DNA of 64,000 nucleotides from Blastococcus litoris (GTDB lineage Bacteria; Actinomycetota; Actinomycetes; Mycobacteriales; Geodermatophilaceae): NCBI RefSeq assembly GCF_003075095.1, contig NZ_QCZF01000003.1, positions 1 to 64,000 of the forward strand, read 5' to 3'. Shown piece by piece: positions 30,014 to 37,531 of this stretch (position 1 is its first letter; each line of letters starts with the position of its first letter). The notes under the pieces were generated by a model. It saw only the letters and a program-made list of their open reading frames with translations, ran no database searches and was not told where the DNA came from. The position numbers and the translations under genes were made by a program.

Positions 30014-30781
30014 TCACTGCTCCGCCACGACAGCTTTGATCCTACGGATCAGGCGCAGGTCGAGACCCGGAAGCTGGGCGAGGGCCTCGACGCCCGTCAC
30101 GGTCCCCGCACCTCCGACGGCCACGCGCTTGAGGTTGGTGTGCGCCGTGAGCGGGCTCAGGTCAAGCACAGCTGGACCAAGTTTCATCTCCACCAAGCTC
30201 AACCATTCCAGCTGCGGGGCTCTCAGCCCTTCAAGCGAAAACACGCCGCTGTTGATGATCATCAGCCAACGAAGCGACGGAAGATCGGAACGAACGTCGA
30301 CCACCCTGCCCCTCGCCCCTTCCAGCTTCAGGCTGTTCAACGCCACAGCTCCGTCGAAGTCGCTGAGGTTGCGCCGACTGCCGTGCACGCTTGCTGAGGA
30401 AAGGGAGGGATGACAGAGGCCGGAGAGTCCCTCTCTGTCATCTATCTCGACCTTGGTGAGCCGGTGCAAGGTCGAGAGGTCCAACGGGTTGGTCGCCATG
30501 GTCAGCGCACGCACAGATGACAGGTCCCGCAAAGATGCGATTGCGGAGTCCTCAACCGGGCGACGTGCGATGACGCTGAGATCTCGCAGGGTGTCCCGGT
30601 GCTCAAGAAAGACGTCACAGGTCAGGCCGTTGCGTCGGGGAGGGCGCCACACGATGCCGTTCGCGCCTGCATCTCGGTAGGCACGATCGCAGGCGTCGTC
30701 CCACAGCCCGTCGACCCTGAGGACGCGCAGGTGCTTCTCGGCCACTGAGCCGGTCTCGATGACCTCCATGGCGTCAGCCAC
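30014..30781 (-). CDS. Leucine-rich-repeat-like protein of unknown function
   Basis: A 255-residue protein with irregular leucine-rich repeats from about residue 60 to the end (examples: LRDLSSVRALTMATNPLDLS, LPSLRWLMIINSGVFSLEGL, APQLEWLSLVEMKLG). The first 50 residues are not repeat-like. There is no signal peptide or membrane segment. Codon use is clearly less G+C-biased than its neighbours, with many A/T-ending codons, which points to recent acquisition. I choose the GTG at 30781, five bases after GGAGGAG; the ATG at 30769 is the alternative. I do not recognise a close family; immunity-type or binding roles are possible guesses only. Confidence 0.7.
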   Translation of the reverse strand: MADAMEVIETGSVAEKHLRVLRVDGLWDDACDRAYRDAGANGIVWRPPRRNGLTCDVFLEHRDTLRDLSVIARRPVEDSAIASLRDLSSVRALTMATNPLDLSTLHRLTKVEIDDREGLSGLCHPSLSSASVHGSRRNLSDFDGAVALNSLKLEGARGRVVDVRSDLPSLRWLMIINSGVFSLEGLRAPQLEWLSLVEMKLGPAVLDLSPLTAHTNLKRVAVGGAGTVTGVEALAQLPGLDLRLIRRIKAVVAEQ

Positions 30782-30907
30782 CCTTGCTCCTCCATCGGGG
30801 TCGCGCGTCGTCGGCTTCGGCGGGTGGCATGACGTGCTGTGCTGTCTACCAACGAACCTTGCCACTGGTTCTGGCGCGGAAGATGCACGCGCCCGCCGGG
30901 GGCAGAG

Positions 30908-30935
30908 AGGTGTCTCAAGCCGGCTTCAGACACCT
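30908..30935. terminator. Hairpin 3' of metX
   Basis: AGGTGTCT and AGACACCT enclose AAGCCGGCTT, itself a palindrome, giving a 28-base nearly perfect stem. It sits 42 bases past the metX stop and upstream of the LRR-like gene, so it probably ends the metY-metX transcript. Confidence 0.65.
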
Positions 30936-30976
30936 GCGTGCAGCAGGCGTTGTCCGGCACGAACGTCGGCGGAGAG

Positions 30977-32008
30977 TCAGCCGAGCAGGCCGCGCAGCAG
31001 CTTCCCGACCGCCTCAACCTCGATGAGGAAGCCGTCGTGCCCGTAGGGGGAGGGGATGACCTCGAGCGGGACGCCGAGGCCGTCGGCCACCTGCTGCTGC
31101 AGGGCGATCGGGTACAGCCGGTCGCTGTCGACGCCGGCGACCACCGGCCGCGCCGTGACCCGGCCCAGCGCCGCGTCGACGCCGCCCCGGCCACGTCCGA
31201 CGTCCCAGCTGTTCATCGCCTCGGTCAGCAGCACGTAGCTGTCGGCGTCGAACCGGCGCTCGAGCTTGTCGGCGTGGTGGTCGAGGTAGGAGGCGACCGC
31301 GTACCGGCCGTCGTCCTGCACCTGGTTGCCGAAGCGCTCGCCGAGCTCGTAGGCGCTCCGGTAGGTGAGGTGCGCGATCCGCCGCGCGATGCCGAGGCCG
31401 TGGACCGGGTCCGCGCGGATGGCGGCCTGCTGCGTGGTCTGGGTCCCGATCTGGTCGGCGGTCGCGACCGCCCCCGACGCGAGGAAGAACAGTGCGGCCA
31501 CGCGGTCGGGCATCGCCACCGCCCACTCCAGGGCGCGCATCCCGCCCATGGAGCCGCCGACGACGCAGGCCCACCGGTCGATGCCCAGCGCGTCGGCCAG
31601 CGCCGCCTCCACCCGCACCTGGTCGCCGACCGTCACCTCCGGGAAGCGGGCGCCCCACGGCACGCCGTCGGGGGCAGGGGACGACGGTCCCGTCGTCCCC
31701 TGGCAACCGCCGAGCACGTTGGCGCAGACGACGAAGAACCGGTCGGTGTCCAGCGGGGCGCCCGGGCCGACCAGCCCGTCCCACCAGCCCGGGGTCGGGT
31801 GACCCGGTCCGGCGGCGCCGACGACGTGGCTGTCGCCGGTGAGTGCGTGCTCCACGAGCACGGCGTTGCCGCCGTCGGCCGCGAGGGTCCCCCACGTCTC
31901 GTAGGCGACCCGGACCGAGGGCAGGAACCCGCCGCGCTCGGGGGAGAACCCGGGCAGGTCGAGGAAGACCCGGTCGCCGACCGGGTCCCCCTCGACCCAC
32001 CCGCCCAC
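30977..32008 (-). CDS. metX: Homoserine O-acetyltransferase
   Basis: A 343-residue alpha/beta hydrolase-fold enzyme that transfers acetyl from acetyl-CoA to homoserine in methionine synthesis. The nucleophile Ser 153 is in GGSMGGM, and the Asp and His of the triad are in GVDSDRLYP and [19 protein letters not shown] and [11 protein letters not shown] are strongly conserved in MetX. The GTG start is one base after the metY stop, so the two are transcribed and probably translated together under the riboswitch upstream of metY. Confidence 0.95.
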   Translation of the reverse strand: MGGWVEGDPVGDRVFLDLPGFSPERGGFLPSVRVAYETWGTLAADGGNAVLVEHALTGDSHVVGAAGPGHPTPGWWDGLVGPGAPLDTDRFFVVCANVLGGCQGTTGPSSPAPDGVPWGARFPEVTVGDQVRVEAALADALGIDRWACVVGGSMGGMRALEWAVAMPDRVAALFFLASGAVATADQIGTQTTQQAAIRADPVHGLGIARRIAHLTYRSAYELGERFGNQVQDDGRYAVASYLDHHADKLERRFDADSYVLLTEAMNSWDVGRGRGGVDAALGRVTARPVVAGVDSDRLYPIALQQQVADGLGVPLEVIPSPYGHDGFLIEVEAVGKLLRGLLG

Positions 32009-32009
32009 G

Positions 32010-33302
32010 TCAGGCGCTCTTGGCTGCGCGGAAGCCGGCCTCGAGGTCGGCCAGGATGTCCTCGATGCCCTCGAGACCGACGGCGAGGCGCACCAGGCCC
32101 GGCGTCACGCCGGTGGTGAGCTGCTCCTCGGCGGTGAGCTGCGAGTGCGTCGTCGACGCCGGGTGGATCACCAGGCTGCGGACGTCGCCGATGTTGGCCA
32201 CGTGGCTGTGCAGCTCCAGCGCCTCGACGAACTTCTGCCCGGCCTCCCGGCCGCCGTGCAGCTCGAAGGTCAGGACGGCGCCCGCGCCCTTCGGCGCGTA
32301 CTTCTGCTGCGCGGCGTGCCACGGCGAGGACTCCAGCACCGGGTAGTTCACCCGGTCGACCGCGTCGTGCGCCTCGAGGAACTCGGCGACGCGGATCGTG
32401 TTCTGCACGTGCCGCTCCATCCGCAGCGACAGCGTCTCGATGCCCTGGACGACGAGGAACGCGTTGAACGGCGAGATGGCCGGGCCGAGGTCGCGCAGCA
32501 GCTGCACCCGGGCCTTGAGGGCGTAGGCCGGCGCACCGAGGTCCTTGTAGACGACGCCGTGGTACGTCGGGTCGGGCGTGGTGAAGCCGGGGAACTTGCC
32601 GCTGCCCCAGTCGAACGAGCCGCCGTCGACGATCAGGCCCGCGATCGCCGTGCCGTGACCGCCCAGGTACTTCGTGGCCGAGTGGACGACGACGTCCGCG
32701 CCGAACTCGAACGGCCGGATGAGGAACGGCGTGGCGATGGTGTTGTCGACGATCAGCGGGACGCCGTTGCGGTGCGCGACCTCCGCGACCTTCTCGATGT
32801 CGAGGACGTCGCCCTTGGGGTTGCCGATCGTCTCGCCGAAGAACGCCTTGGTGTTCTCCTGCACCAGTGCCTGCCACGCCTCGGGGTCGTCCGGGTCCTC
32901 GACGAAGGAGACCTGCACGCCCAGCTTCGGCAGCGAGTGGTGCAGCAGGTTGTAGGTGCCGCCGTAGAGCGACGCGGAGGCGACGACGTGGTCGCCGGAC
33001 TCGGCGATGTTGAGGATCGACAGCGTGGTCGCCGACTGCCCGCTGGCCACGGCCAGGGCCGCGACGCCGCCCTCGAGCGAGGCCACGCGCTGCTCCAGCG
33101 CGTCCTGCGTCGGGTTCATGATCCGCGTGTAGATGTTGCCCATCTCGGCCAGCGCGAACAGGTCGGCGGCGTGCTGGCTGTCGCGGAACTGGTAGGCGGT
33201 CGTGGCGTAGATCGGCAGCGCGCGGGCGCCGGTCGTGGGGTCGGGGCTCGTGCCGGCGTGGATCTGCCGGGTCTCGAAGCTCCAGCTCTGCGGGTCGGTC
33301 AT
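32010..33302 (-). CDS. metY: O-acetylhomoserine sulfhydrylase
   Basis: A 430-residue PLP enzyme of the Cys/Met metabolism family that forms homocysteine from O-acetylhomoserine and sulfide. The PLP Lys is Lys 211 in [35 protein letters not shown] and the C-terminal [11 protein letters not shown] are typical of MetY, and its length (430) separates it from shorter gamma-synthases. It uses the acetylhomoserine produced by the adjacent metX. A SAM-IV-like riboswitch lies in its leader. Confidence 0.95.
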   Translation of the reverse strand: MTDPQSWSFETRQIHAGTSPDPTTGARALPIYATTAYQFRDSQHAADLFALAEMGNIYTRIMNPTQDALEQRVASLEGGVAALAVASGQSATTLSILNIAESGDHVVASASLYGGTYNLLHHSLPKLGVQVSFVEDPDDPEAWQALVQENTKAFFGETIGNPKGDVLDIEKVAEVAHRNGVPLIVDNTIATPFLIRPFEFGADVVVHSATKYLGGHGTAIAGLIVDGGSFDWGSGKFPGFTTPDPTYHGVVYKDLGAPAYALKARVQLLRDLGPAISPFNAFLVVQGIETLSLRMERHVQNTIRVAEFLEAHDAVDRVNYPVLESSPWHAAQQKYAPKGAGAVLTFELHGGREAGQKFVEALELHSHVANIGDVRSLVIHPASTTHSQLTAEEQLTTGVTPGLVRLAVGLEGIEDILADLEAGFRAAKSA

Positions 33303-33345
33303 GCGCCGTCTCCTCTTCGCTCGCGGAGAGCCCGCGGCGCGCAGG

Positions 33346-33466
33346 AACTCCGTCCTTGCCGGACGGCGGGTGCCGCCCAGCCGGCTCTTCCCCTGGGAGC
33401 ACCTCAGACGGAGTAGAGGTTGCCGGGCAGCCAGCCAGGTGCTTGTCGCTGCCTCTCGTGAGCCGC
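33346..33466 (-). promoter_or_regulatory. SAM-IV-like riboswitch in the metY-metX leader
   Basis: Read on the minus strand, the leader opens with CGGCUC and closes the core with GAGCCG (33460-33465 with 33382-33387, helix P1). Between them are the SAM-I/IV core stretches CACGAGAGGCAGCGA, CUGCCCGGCAACCUCU and GAGGUGCUCCCAGGGGAAGA. The loop of the third helix (ACUCCGUC, at 33407-33414) is exactly complementary over eight bases to GACGGAGU downstream of P1 (33347-33354), matching the extra pseudoknot of SAM-IV. A TAGGAT -10-like element (33471-33476) places the transcript start at P1. High SAM should turn the genes off. Confidence 0.85.
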
Positions 33467-33515
33467 CCCGATCCTAAGCCGCACCCGCCCCGGCCTGCAC
33501 AGGGGCCCCAGGAGA

Positions 33516-34577
33516 TCAGCCGGCGAGCGTCGTGAACGCGCGCCTGACCTCCTCGAGCGGCAGCGCCATCGTGGCGTCGCCGACCGACAGCTCGACCAGC
33601 TGCACGCCGGGGTCGCTCGTCGTCATGGACCGCTGCCACGTCCACAGCCCACCCTCGGCCAGTGCCCGGACGGCCGCCCGCAGCGCGTCGGGTGAGGTGC
33701 GCAGCAGCAGGTGCAGCATCGGCGTCTGCGGCGGGTCGGGGACGACGGTCACGCCGGGCAGGTCGCGCACCGCGCCTGCGATCTCCCGGGCCCGCTCGAG
33801 GTAGGCCGGCATCAGCGGCAGGCGACGGCGCAGGCAGCTCAGCGCCGAGGCCGAGCCGGGCCACAGGCCGAAGAGCGTGCCGCCCATGCGGCGTCGCCAC
33901 TCCTTCACCTCGGCGACGACGTCCTCCGGCCCGGCCAGGCAGCAGCCGGGGAGCGCGCCGATCCCCTTGTAGAAGCTCACGTAGGCGGTGTCGAAGAGGC
34001 CGGCGATCTCGGCGGGGGTACGGCCGTAGCCGGCGCTCGCCTCCCACAGCCGGGCGCCGTCGAGGTGCGCGGCGGCGCCGCGGTCGCGGGCCCAGGCCAC
34101 CTGCTGGACGAGGTCGTCCCACGGCGGCAGCTGCCCGCCGAGGTCGCGCTGGGGCAGCTCGACGAGCAACGCGGCCGGCTGCTCGCCGACGCCGTCCAGG
34201 TCCGCGCGCAGCAGCAGCCGGTGCGGGTCGCCCACCGGCCGCCCGACCAGCCCGTGCAGGCGCTGCGGGGCGCGGTCCTCGTGCCGCTCCAGGTGGCTCA
34301 TCGGGTGGTAGACGACGCTGTGCCGCCCGCGCCGGTCGGCGTGCACCCGCAGCGCCGCCTGCTGCGCCATCACCCCGCTGGGCAGGTAGGCCGCGGCCGG
34401 GAACCCGAGCAGGCCGGCGACCTCGGTCTCCAGCTCGGCGACCACGCCGCCGTCCCCGTAGTGGTCGGTCGCGGTGCCGGAGGGGATCGTGGCCAGCAGG
34501 TCGGCCGCCGACTGCGGGCCGTGCAGGTTCAGCGCGCGGTCGCAGCGGTCGCGCAGGGCGGTGAGGTCGTCGTCCAC
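33516..34577 (-). CDS. Threonine aldolase / beta-eliminating lyase family enzyme
   Basis: A 353-residue PLP fold-type I enzyme of the low-specificity L-threonine aldolase group, which splits threonine to glycine and acetaldehyde. Visible parts are HYGDGGVVAELETEVAGLLG, AAYLPSGVMAQQAALRVH, AHLDGARLWEASAGYG and FDTAYVSFYKGIGALPGCCLAG, whose Lys is the PLP-binding residue. The GTG at 34577 is the likely start. It precedes the metY leader on the same strand but has its own stop well upstream of the riboswitch. Confidence 0.88.
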   Translation of the reverse strand: MDDDLTALRDRCDRALNLHGPQSAADLLATIPSGTATDHYGDGGVVAELETEVAGLLGFPAAAYLPSGVMAQQAALRVHADRRGRHSVVYHPMSHLERHEDRAPQRLHGLVGRPVGDPHRLLLRADLDGVGEQPAALLVELPQRDLGGQLPPWDDLVQQVAWARDRGAAAHLDGARLWEASAGYGRTPAEIAGLFDTAYVSFYKGIGALPGCCLAGPEDVVAEVKEWRRRMGGTLFGLWPGSASALSCLRRRLPLMPAYLERAREIAGAVRDLPGVTVVPDPPQTPMLHLLLRTSPDALRAAVRALAEGGLWTWQRSMTTSDPGVQLVELSVGDATMALPLEEVRRAFTTLAG

Positions 34578-34590
34578 GGGGACAGTCTGA

Positions 34591-34606
34591 TGTCCCACGT
34601 GAAACA
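34591..34606. other. parS-like site
   Basis: TGTCCCACGTGAAACA matches the ParB-binding consensus TGTTTCACGTGAAACA at 14 of 16 positions, including the CACGTG core and the whole right half. It lies in a 35-base gap between two genes. Centromere sites cluster around the chromosome origin in actinobacteria, so a real site would place this window in the origin half. One degenerate match can arise by chance. Confidence 0.4.
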
Positions 34607-34612
34607 CCCGCC

Positions 34613-35314
34613 TCAGGCGGGCAGGACCTCGAACCAGATCGCCTGCGCCCGCGCCGCGACCGCGCCGTCCGGGGCGACCAGCGCCGAGGCGGTGGTGATC
34701 CGGCGGCCGTCCCGCGCGATCAGCCAGCTGAGCAGGACGTGGTCGGTGTCCAGCCGCACGGCCGCGTCCTGGCGGGCGGTGATGGTGCCCAGCAGGTGCG
34801 GCGCCGTGGACGCGATGGGCTGGAACGACGGGCAGTCCAGTGCCGCCCAGACGGTCTCGGGCGCCGCGACGCCGTCCGTCGACGGCAGTTCCGCCGTCGG
34901 CCGGAAGATCCCGGCCCACAGGTCCGGCCGGTCGGGCAGCGGCCCCACGAAGACCGCGACCGCGTCACCCGGGACGCGGGCCGGGCCGCAGCCGAAGCAC
35001 CGCGGGAAGGGGTGGCCGGTCCGCGGGGGCAGCGCCGCTTGCGCGGCCGCCGCCTCGGCGGGCGAGGGCGGCGGGGGCACGTCGAGGTCGAGGTCGGCCG
35101 GCAGCGCCGTGGCCAGCAGCTCGTCGCCGTCCAGCAGCTCCGCGGCGGCGGCCGTCGTCCGGACCTCGAGCGGGCGGTCCAACGGGGTGGGCCGGCGCAG
35201 CCGCACGGACACCGCGGGCGCGCCGACCACGGCCGCGAGCCGACCGGCCAGGTAGCCGCCGTTGGCGGTCCCCGGCGGGCCGCAGAAGCGCCCGGCGACG
35301 GTCAGGGTGGACAC
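34613..35314 (-). CDS. Hotdog-fold thioesterase family protein
   Basis: A 233-residue protein resembling PaaI/acyl-CoA thioesterase-like double-hotdog proteins. TANGGYLAGRLAAVV near the N-terminus and the second-half helix around LDCPSFQP are typical of these folds. A CFGCGPARVPGDAV segment is seen in a group of actinobacterial thioesterase-family proteins. The substrate is unknown. The first 10 codons (MSTLTVAGR) lie inside a 34-base sequence that is repeated 662 bases away, at the far edge of an apparent insertion. Confidence 0.82.
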   Translation of the reverse strand: MSTLTVAGRFCGPPGTANGGYLAGRLAAVVGAPAVSVRLRRPTPLDRPLEVRTTAAAAELLDGDELLATALPADLDLDVPPPPSPAEAAAAQAALPPRTGHPFPRCFGCGPARVPGDAVAVFVGPLPDRPDLWAGIFRPTAELPSTDGVAAPETVWAALDCPSFQPIASTAPHLLGTITARQDAAVRLDTDHVLLSWLIARDGRRITTASALVAPDGAVAARAQAIWFEVLPA

Positions 35315-35322
35315 CCCGCCGA
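35289..35322. repeat. Direct repeat, left copy (insert boundary)
   Basis: A 34-base sequence covering the start codon and first codons of the thioesterase gene. It matches 35951-35984 with one mismatch, and weaker similarity continues for about 17 bases beyond. With the right copy it bounds a segment of about 0.66 kb. Confidence 0.85.
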
Positions 35323-35397
35323 TCGTAGGTACCGCCCCAGGGCAAGGCCTCGCGCCCTCGTCGGAGGTGTCTCACGGAAAGTTTGGGCGATTCTTCT

Positions 35398-35517
35398 TCG
35401 TCCACAGACTGTCCACGCCGTTCGAGCAGCTCAACTGCGGGTTGTGGACGACGCGGACGCAGGCGTCCCCCGATGTCTCCACATGTTGTCAGGCGTGAAT
35501 CCACCGACTTGTCCACA
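35398..35517. other. Cluster of DnaA-box-like sites
   Basis: Against the actinobacterial DnaA box TTGTCCACA there is one perfect match at 35509-35517. TCGTCCACA matches 8 of 9 at 35398-35406, and again in inverse orientation at 35443-35451. CTGTCCACG at 35409-35417 matches 7 of 9. The perfect box is centred in ACTTGTCCACAAGT, an inverted repeat. No dnaA, dnaN or gyrase gene is near, so this is not the chromosomal origin region in its usual setting. Confidence 0.55.
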
Positions 35518-35593
35518 AGTTGTGCAGATCGACGTGCACACGGGTGTTGGACCCGCCCTTATTCACGTGCCTACGCTCCCAGCAGCGGTGAGA

Positions 35594-35605
35594 TACAGCG
35601 CTGTA
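35594..35605. promoter_or_regulatory. Operator-like palindrome TACAGCGCTGTA
   Basis: A perfect 12-base palindrome within GATACAGCGCTGTAAGG, of the shape bound by many TetR-family repressors. It lies 115 bases upstream of the small membrane-protein gene. No regulator gene is adjacent. Confidence 0.45.
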
Positions 35606-35719
35606 AGGACAGACGTTCGACGAGTCGCGGGTCCGAAGTGCACAAAGCAGAACGGGCCCCCTGCGCCAACAGGAGACCCGTCCCTCGTCTCTACCTGGGT
35701 GGGTTAGGAGACGTCGCTC

Positions 35720-35941
35720 ATGAAACACCGACGCCACAGGTTGGGCAACGACCGGGGGCCAGGGGATGACCCGCCGGAGGGGCGAACCCCCAGGTGGGAA
35801 CGGCCATGGCGCTTCGGCATAGGCGCAGCCGTCGTTGTGTCCGTGACCCTGGCAACGGGCTCAGTGACGGACGGCATCTTGGCCGTTTCCGCTGTCGCTG
35901 CGGCGGCGCACGGAGTGCCCAAGTTGAGGACCTTGGAGTAA
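35720..35941 (+). CDS. Small membrane protein inside the inserted segment
   Basis: A 73-residue protein that I do not recognise. The first 28 residues are charged and basic (KHRRHRLGNDRG, then RTPRWERPWR). Residues about 31-65 form one long or two short hydrophobic segments. The ATG has AGGAG nine bases upstream, a good ribosome site. Codon use is less G+C-biased than neighbours. It is the only gene between the two 34-base direct repeats, so it may be cargo of the insertion. Confidence 0.65.
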   Translation: MKHRRHRLGNDRGPGDDPPEGRTPRWERPWRFGIGAAVVVSVTLATGSVTDGILAVSAVAAAAHGVPKLRTLE

Positions 35942-35950
35942 AGGCAATGG

Positions 35951-35984
35951 CGCCCGGCCACGGTCAGGGTGGACACCCCGCCGA
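35951..35984. repeat. Direct repeat, right copy (insert boundary)
   Basis: Second copy of the 34-base sequence, with one mismatch to 35289-35322. On the minus strand it still reads as the first codons of the thioesterase gene (VSTLTVAGR) and then runs into unrelated sequence. It lies 31 bases before the alcohol dehydrogenase start. Confidence 0.85.
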
Positions 35985-36015
35985 CCCTACGGACCCGCCG
36001 GTGCAGGCTGACGGG

Positions 36016-37044
36016 GTGCGTGCGCTGCTCTTCGAGTCCTTCGCCGGCCCCCTGGCGGTCCGGGACGTCCCTGCTCCCGACCCGGCCCCGGACGGCGTGG
36101 TCGTGCAGGTCGGCGCCAGCGGGATCTGCCGCAGCGACTGGCACGCCTGGCAGGGCCACGACCCCGACGTCGTCCTGCCCCACGTCCCGGGGCACGAGCT
36201 CGCCGGCACGCTGTCGGCCGTGGGCGCCGGCGTCCGGACCTGGCGGGTCGGCGACCGGGTGACCGTGCCCTTCGTCAACGCCTGCGGGCGCTGTGCGCAG
36301 TGCGCGGCAGGGGAGCACCAGGTGTGCGCCCGCCAGACCCAGCCCGGCTTCACCCACTGGGGCTCGCTCGCGGAGTTCGTCGCCCTCGACGCGGCCGACG
36401 TCAACCTCGTCGCCGTCCCGGAGGACCTCGACCTGGCCACCGCCGCGGCGCTGGGCTGCCGGTACGCCACCGCCTTCCGCGCCGTGGCGCAGGTGGCCCG
36501 GGTGCGGGCGGGGGAGTGGGTCGCGGTGCACGGCTGCGGCGGGGTGGGCCTCTCCGCCGTCCAGATCGCGGTCGCTGCCGGGGCCCGGGTGGTCGCCGTC
36601 GACGTCTCCCCGGCCGCGCTCGACCTCGCCCGCGAGCTCGGCGCCGAGCACGCGGTGGACGGCGCGGGCGACGTACCGGCCGCCGTCCTCGAGCTGACCA
36701 GCGGAGGAGCGCACGTGTCCCTGGACGCCCTGGGAGCGCCGTCGACCTGCGCGAACTCCGTGCGGAGCCTGCGCCCGCGCGGCCGGCACGTGCAGGTCGG
36801 CCTGCTCCCGCCGGAGCAGGGCCGGGCCGAGGTGCCCATGGAGCGAATCATCGCCCTGGAGCTGCAGGTGCTGGGCAGCCACGGCATGGCCGCGCACGCC
36901 TACCCCGAGCTGCTCGGGCTGATCGCCGCCGGCCGGCTCGATCCGGGCCGCCTGGTCACCCGGCAGCTCTCCCTGGACGACGCCCCGGCCGCGCTCGCCG
37001 ACGTCGGCCGCCGGCCGGGGATCGCCGTGGTCACCTCGTTCTGA
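36016..37044 (+). CDS. Zinc-dependent alcohol dehydrogenase family protein
   Basis: A 342-residue medium-chain dehydrogenase. The catalytic zinc ligands are in GICRSDWHAW (Cys) and HVPGHELAG (His-Glu). The structural zinc site CGRCAQCAAGEHQVC has all four Cys. GCGGVGLSAVQIA is the NAD(P) motif, and AVDVSP after it suggests NAD preference, which is inference. The alcohol substrate is unknown. The GTG at 36016 fits the family N-terminus (VRALLFESFAGP). It lies just right of the inserted segment. Confidence 0.92.
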   Translation: MRALLFESFAGPLAVRDVPAPDPAPDGVVVQVGASGICRSDWHAWQGHDPDVVLPHVPGHELAGTLSAVGAGVRTWRVGDRVTVPFVNACGRCAQCAAGEHQVCARQTQPGFTHWGSLAEFVALDAADVNLVAVPEDLDLATAAALGCRYATAFRAVAQVARVRAGEWVAVHGCGGVGLSAVQIAVAAGARVVAVDVSPAALDLARELGAEHAVDGAGDVPAAVLELTSGGAHVSLDALGAPSTCANSVRSLRPRGRHVQVGLLPPEQGRAEVPMERIIALELQVLGSHGMAAHAYPELLGLIAAGRLDPGRLVTRQLSLDDAPAALADVGRRPGIAVVTSF

Positions 37045-37051
37045 CGGTCGG

Positions 37052-37531
37052 TCAGCCCGGCGGGCTCTGCAGGGTCGGGGTGCTGCCGCGGGTCTGGGGC
37101 ACGCTCGTCGTCGGCAGCGACGGCTCCCCCGTCCCCTCCGGCACCGTGGTGCCGGTCGGCTCCCCGGACGTCGTCGGCTCGGGCGCGTCGGTCGGCTCGC
37201 TGGTCGTCGGCCGGGGGACCGGCGTCGTGGGCTCGACGGGGGTCTCGGGAGCCGTCGTCTCCGGGGCGGGCGCCGGCTCCGAGGTGCTGGTCTCGGGCGT
37301 GGACGTCGACGCGGTCCCCGGCGCGGGCGGCTTCACGTTCAGGTAGAGCGCGTAGATCCCGACGAAGAGGACGGCCAGGACCACCGTGGAGGTCCGCGCC
37401 CGGCCCAGGTGCCCGGGGATGCGGCGGAACAAGCCCCGGGCGCCACCCGGTGCGGGCGCGGTGCTGACCGTCGGGGCGGCCACCTGCTGGTCGCCGGTCG
37501 CCGGGTCACCGGTCGTCGAGGGGTCGGTCAT
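37052..37531 (-). CDS. Single-pass membrane protein with Thr/Pro-rich extracellular tail
   Basis: A 159-residue protein with a disordered N-terminus, one hydrophobic segment (TSTVVLAVLFVGIYALYLNV, about residues 47-66) and a long low-complexity C-terminal tail rich in Thr, Pro, Ser and Glu. That tail is typical of cell-wall-spanning or O-glycosylated regions in actinobacteria. Positive residues before the helix put the tail outside. The ATG overlaps the stop of the MscS gene (ATGA), so the two are made together, hinting at a shared envelope role. Confidence 0.8.
   Translation of the reverse strand: MTDPSTTGDPATGDQQVAAPTVSTAPAPGGARGLFRRIPGHLGRARTSTVVLAVLFVGIYALYLNVKPPAPGTASTSTPETSTSEPAPAPETTAPETPVEPTTPVPRPTTSEPTDAPEPTTSGEPTGTTVPEGTGEPSLPTTSVPQTRGSTPTLQSPPG

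Larger units (their letters stand above)
35323..35719. other. Gene-free, A/T-richer part of the inserted segment
   Basis: About 400 bases with no convincing gene, visibly richer in A and T than neighbours. It contains a cluster of DnaA-box-like 9-mers (35398-35517), the 12-base palindrome TACAGCGCTGTA (35594-35605), and the leader of a small membrane-protein gene. No transposase, integrase or replication gene is present. Confidence 0.6.

Noticed and set aside
35315-35719. Chromosomal replication origin
   Set aside because: There is a DnaA-box cluster but no dnaA, dnaN, recF, gyrB, rpmH or rnpA nearby and no clear unwinding region. Reported only as a DnaA-box-like cluster.
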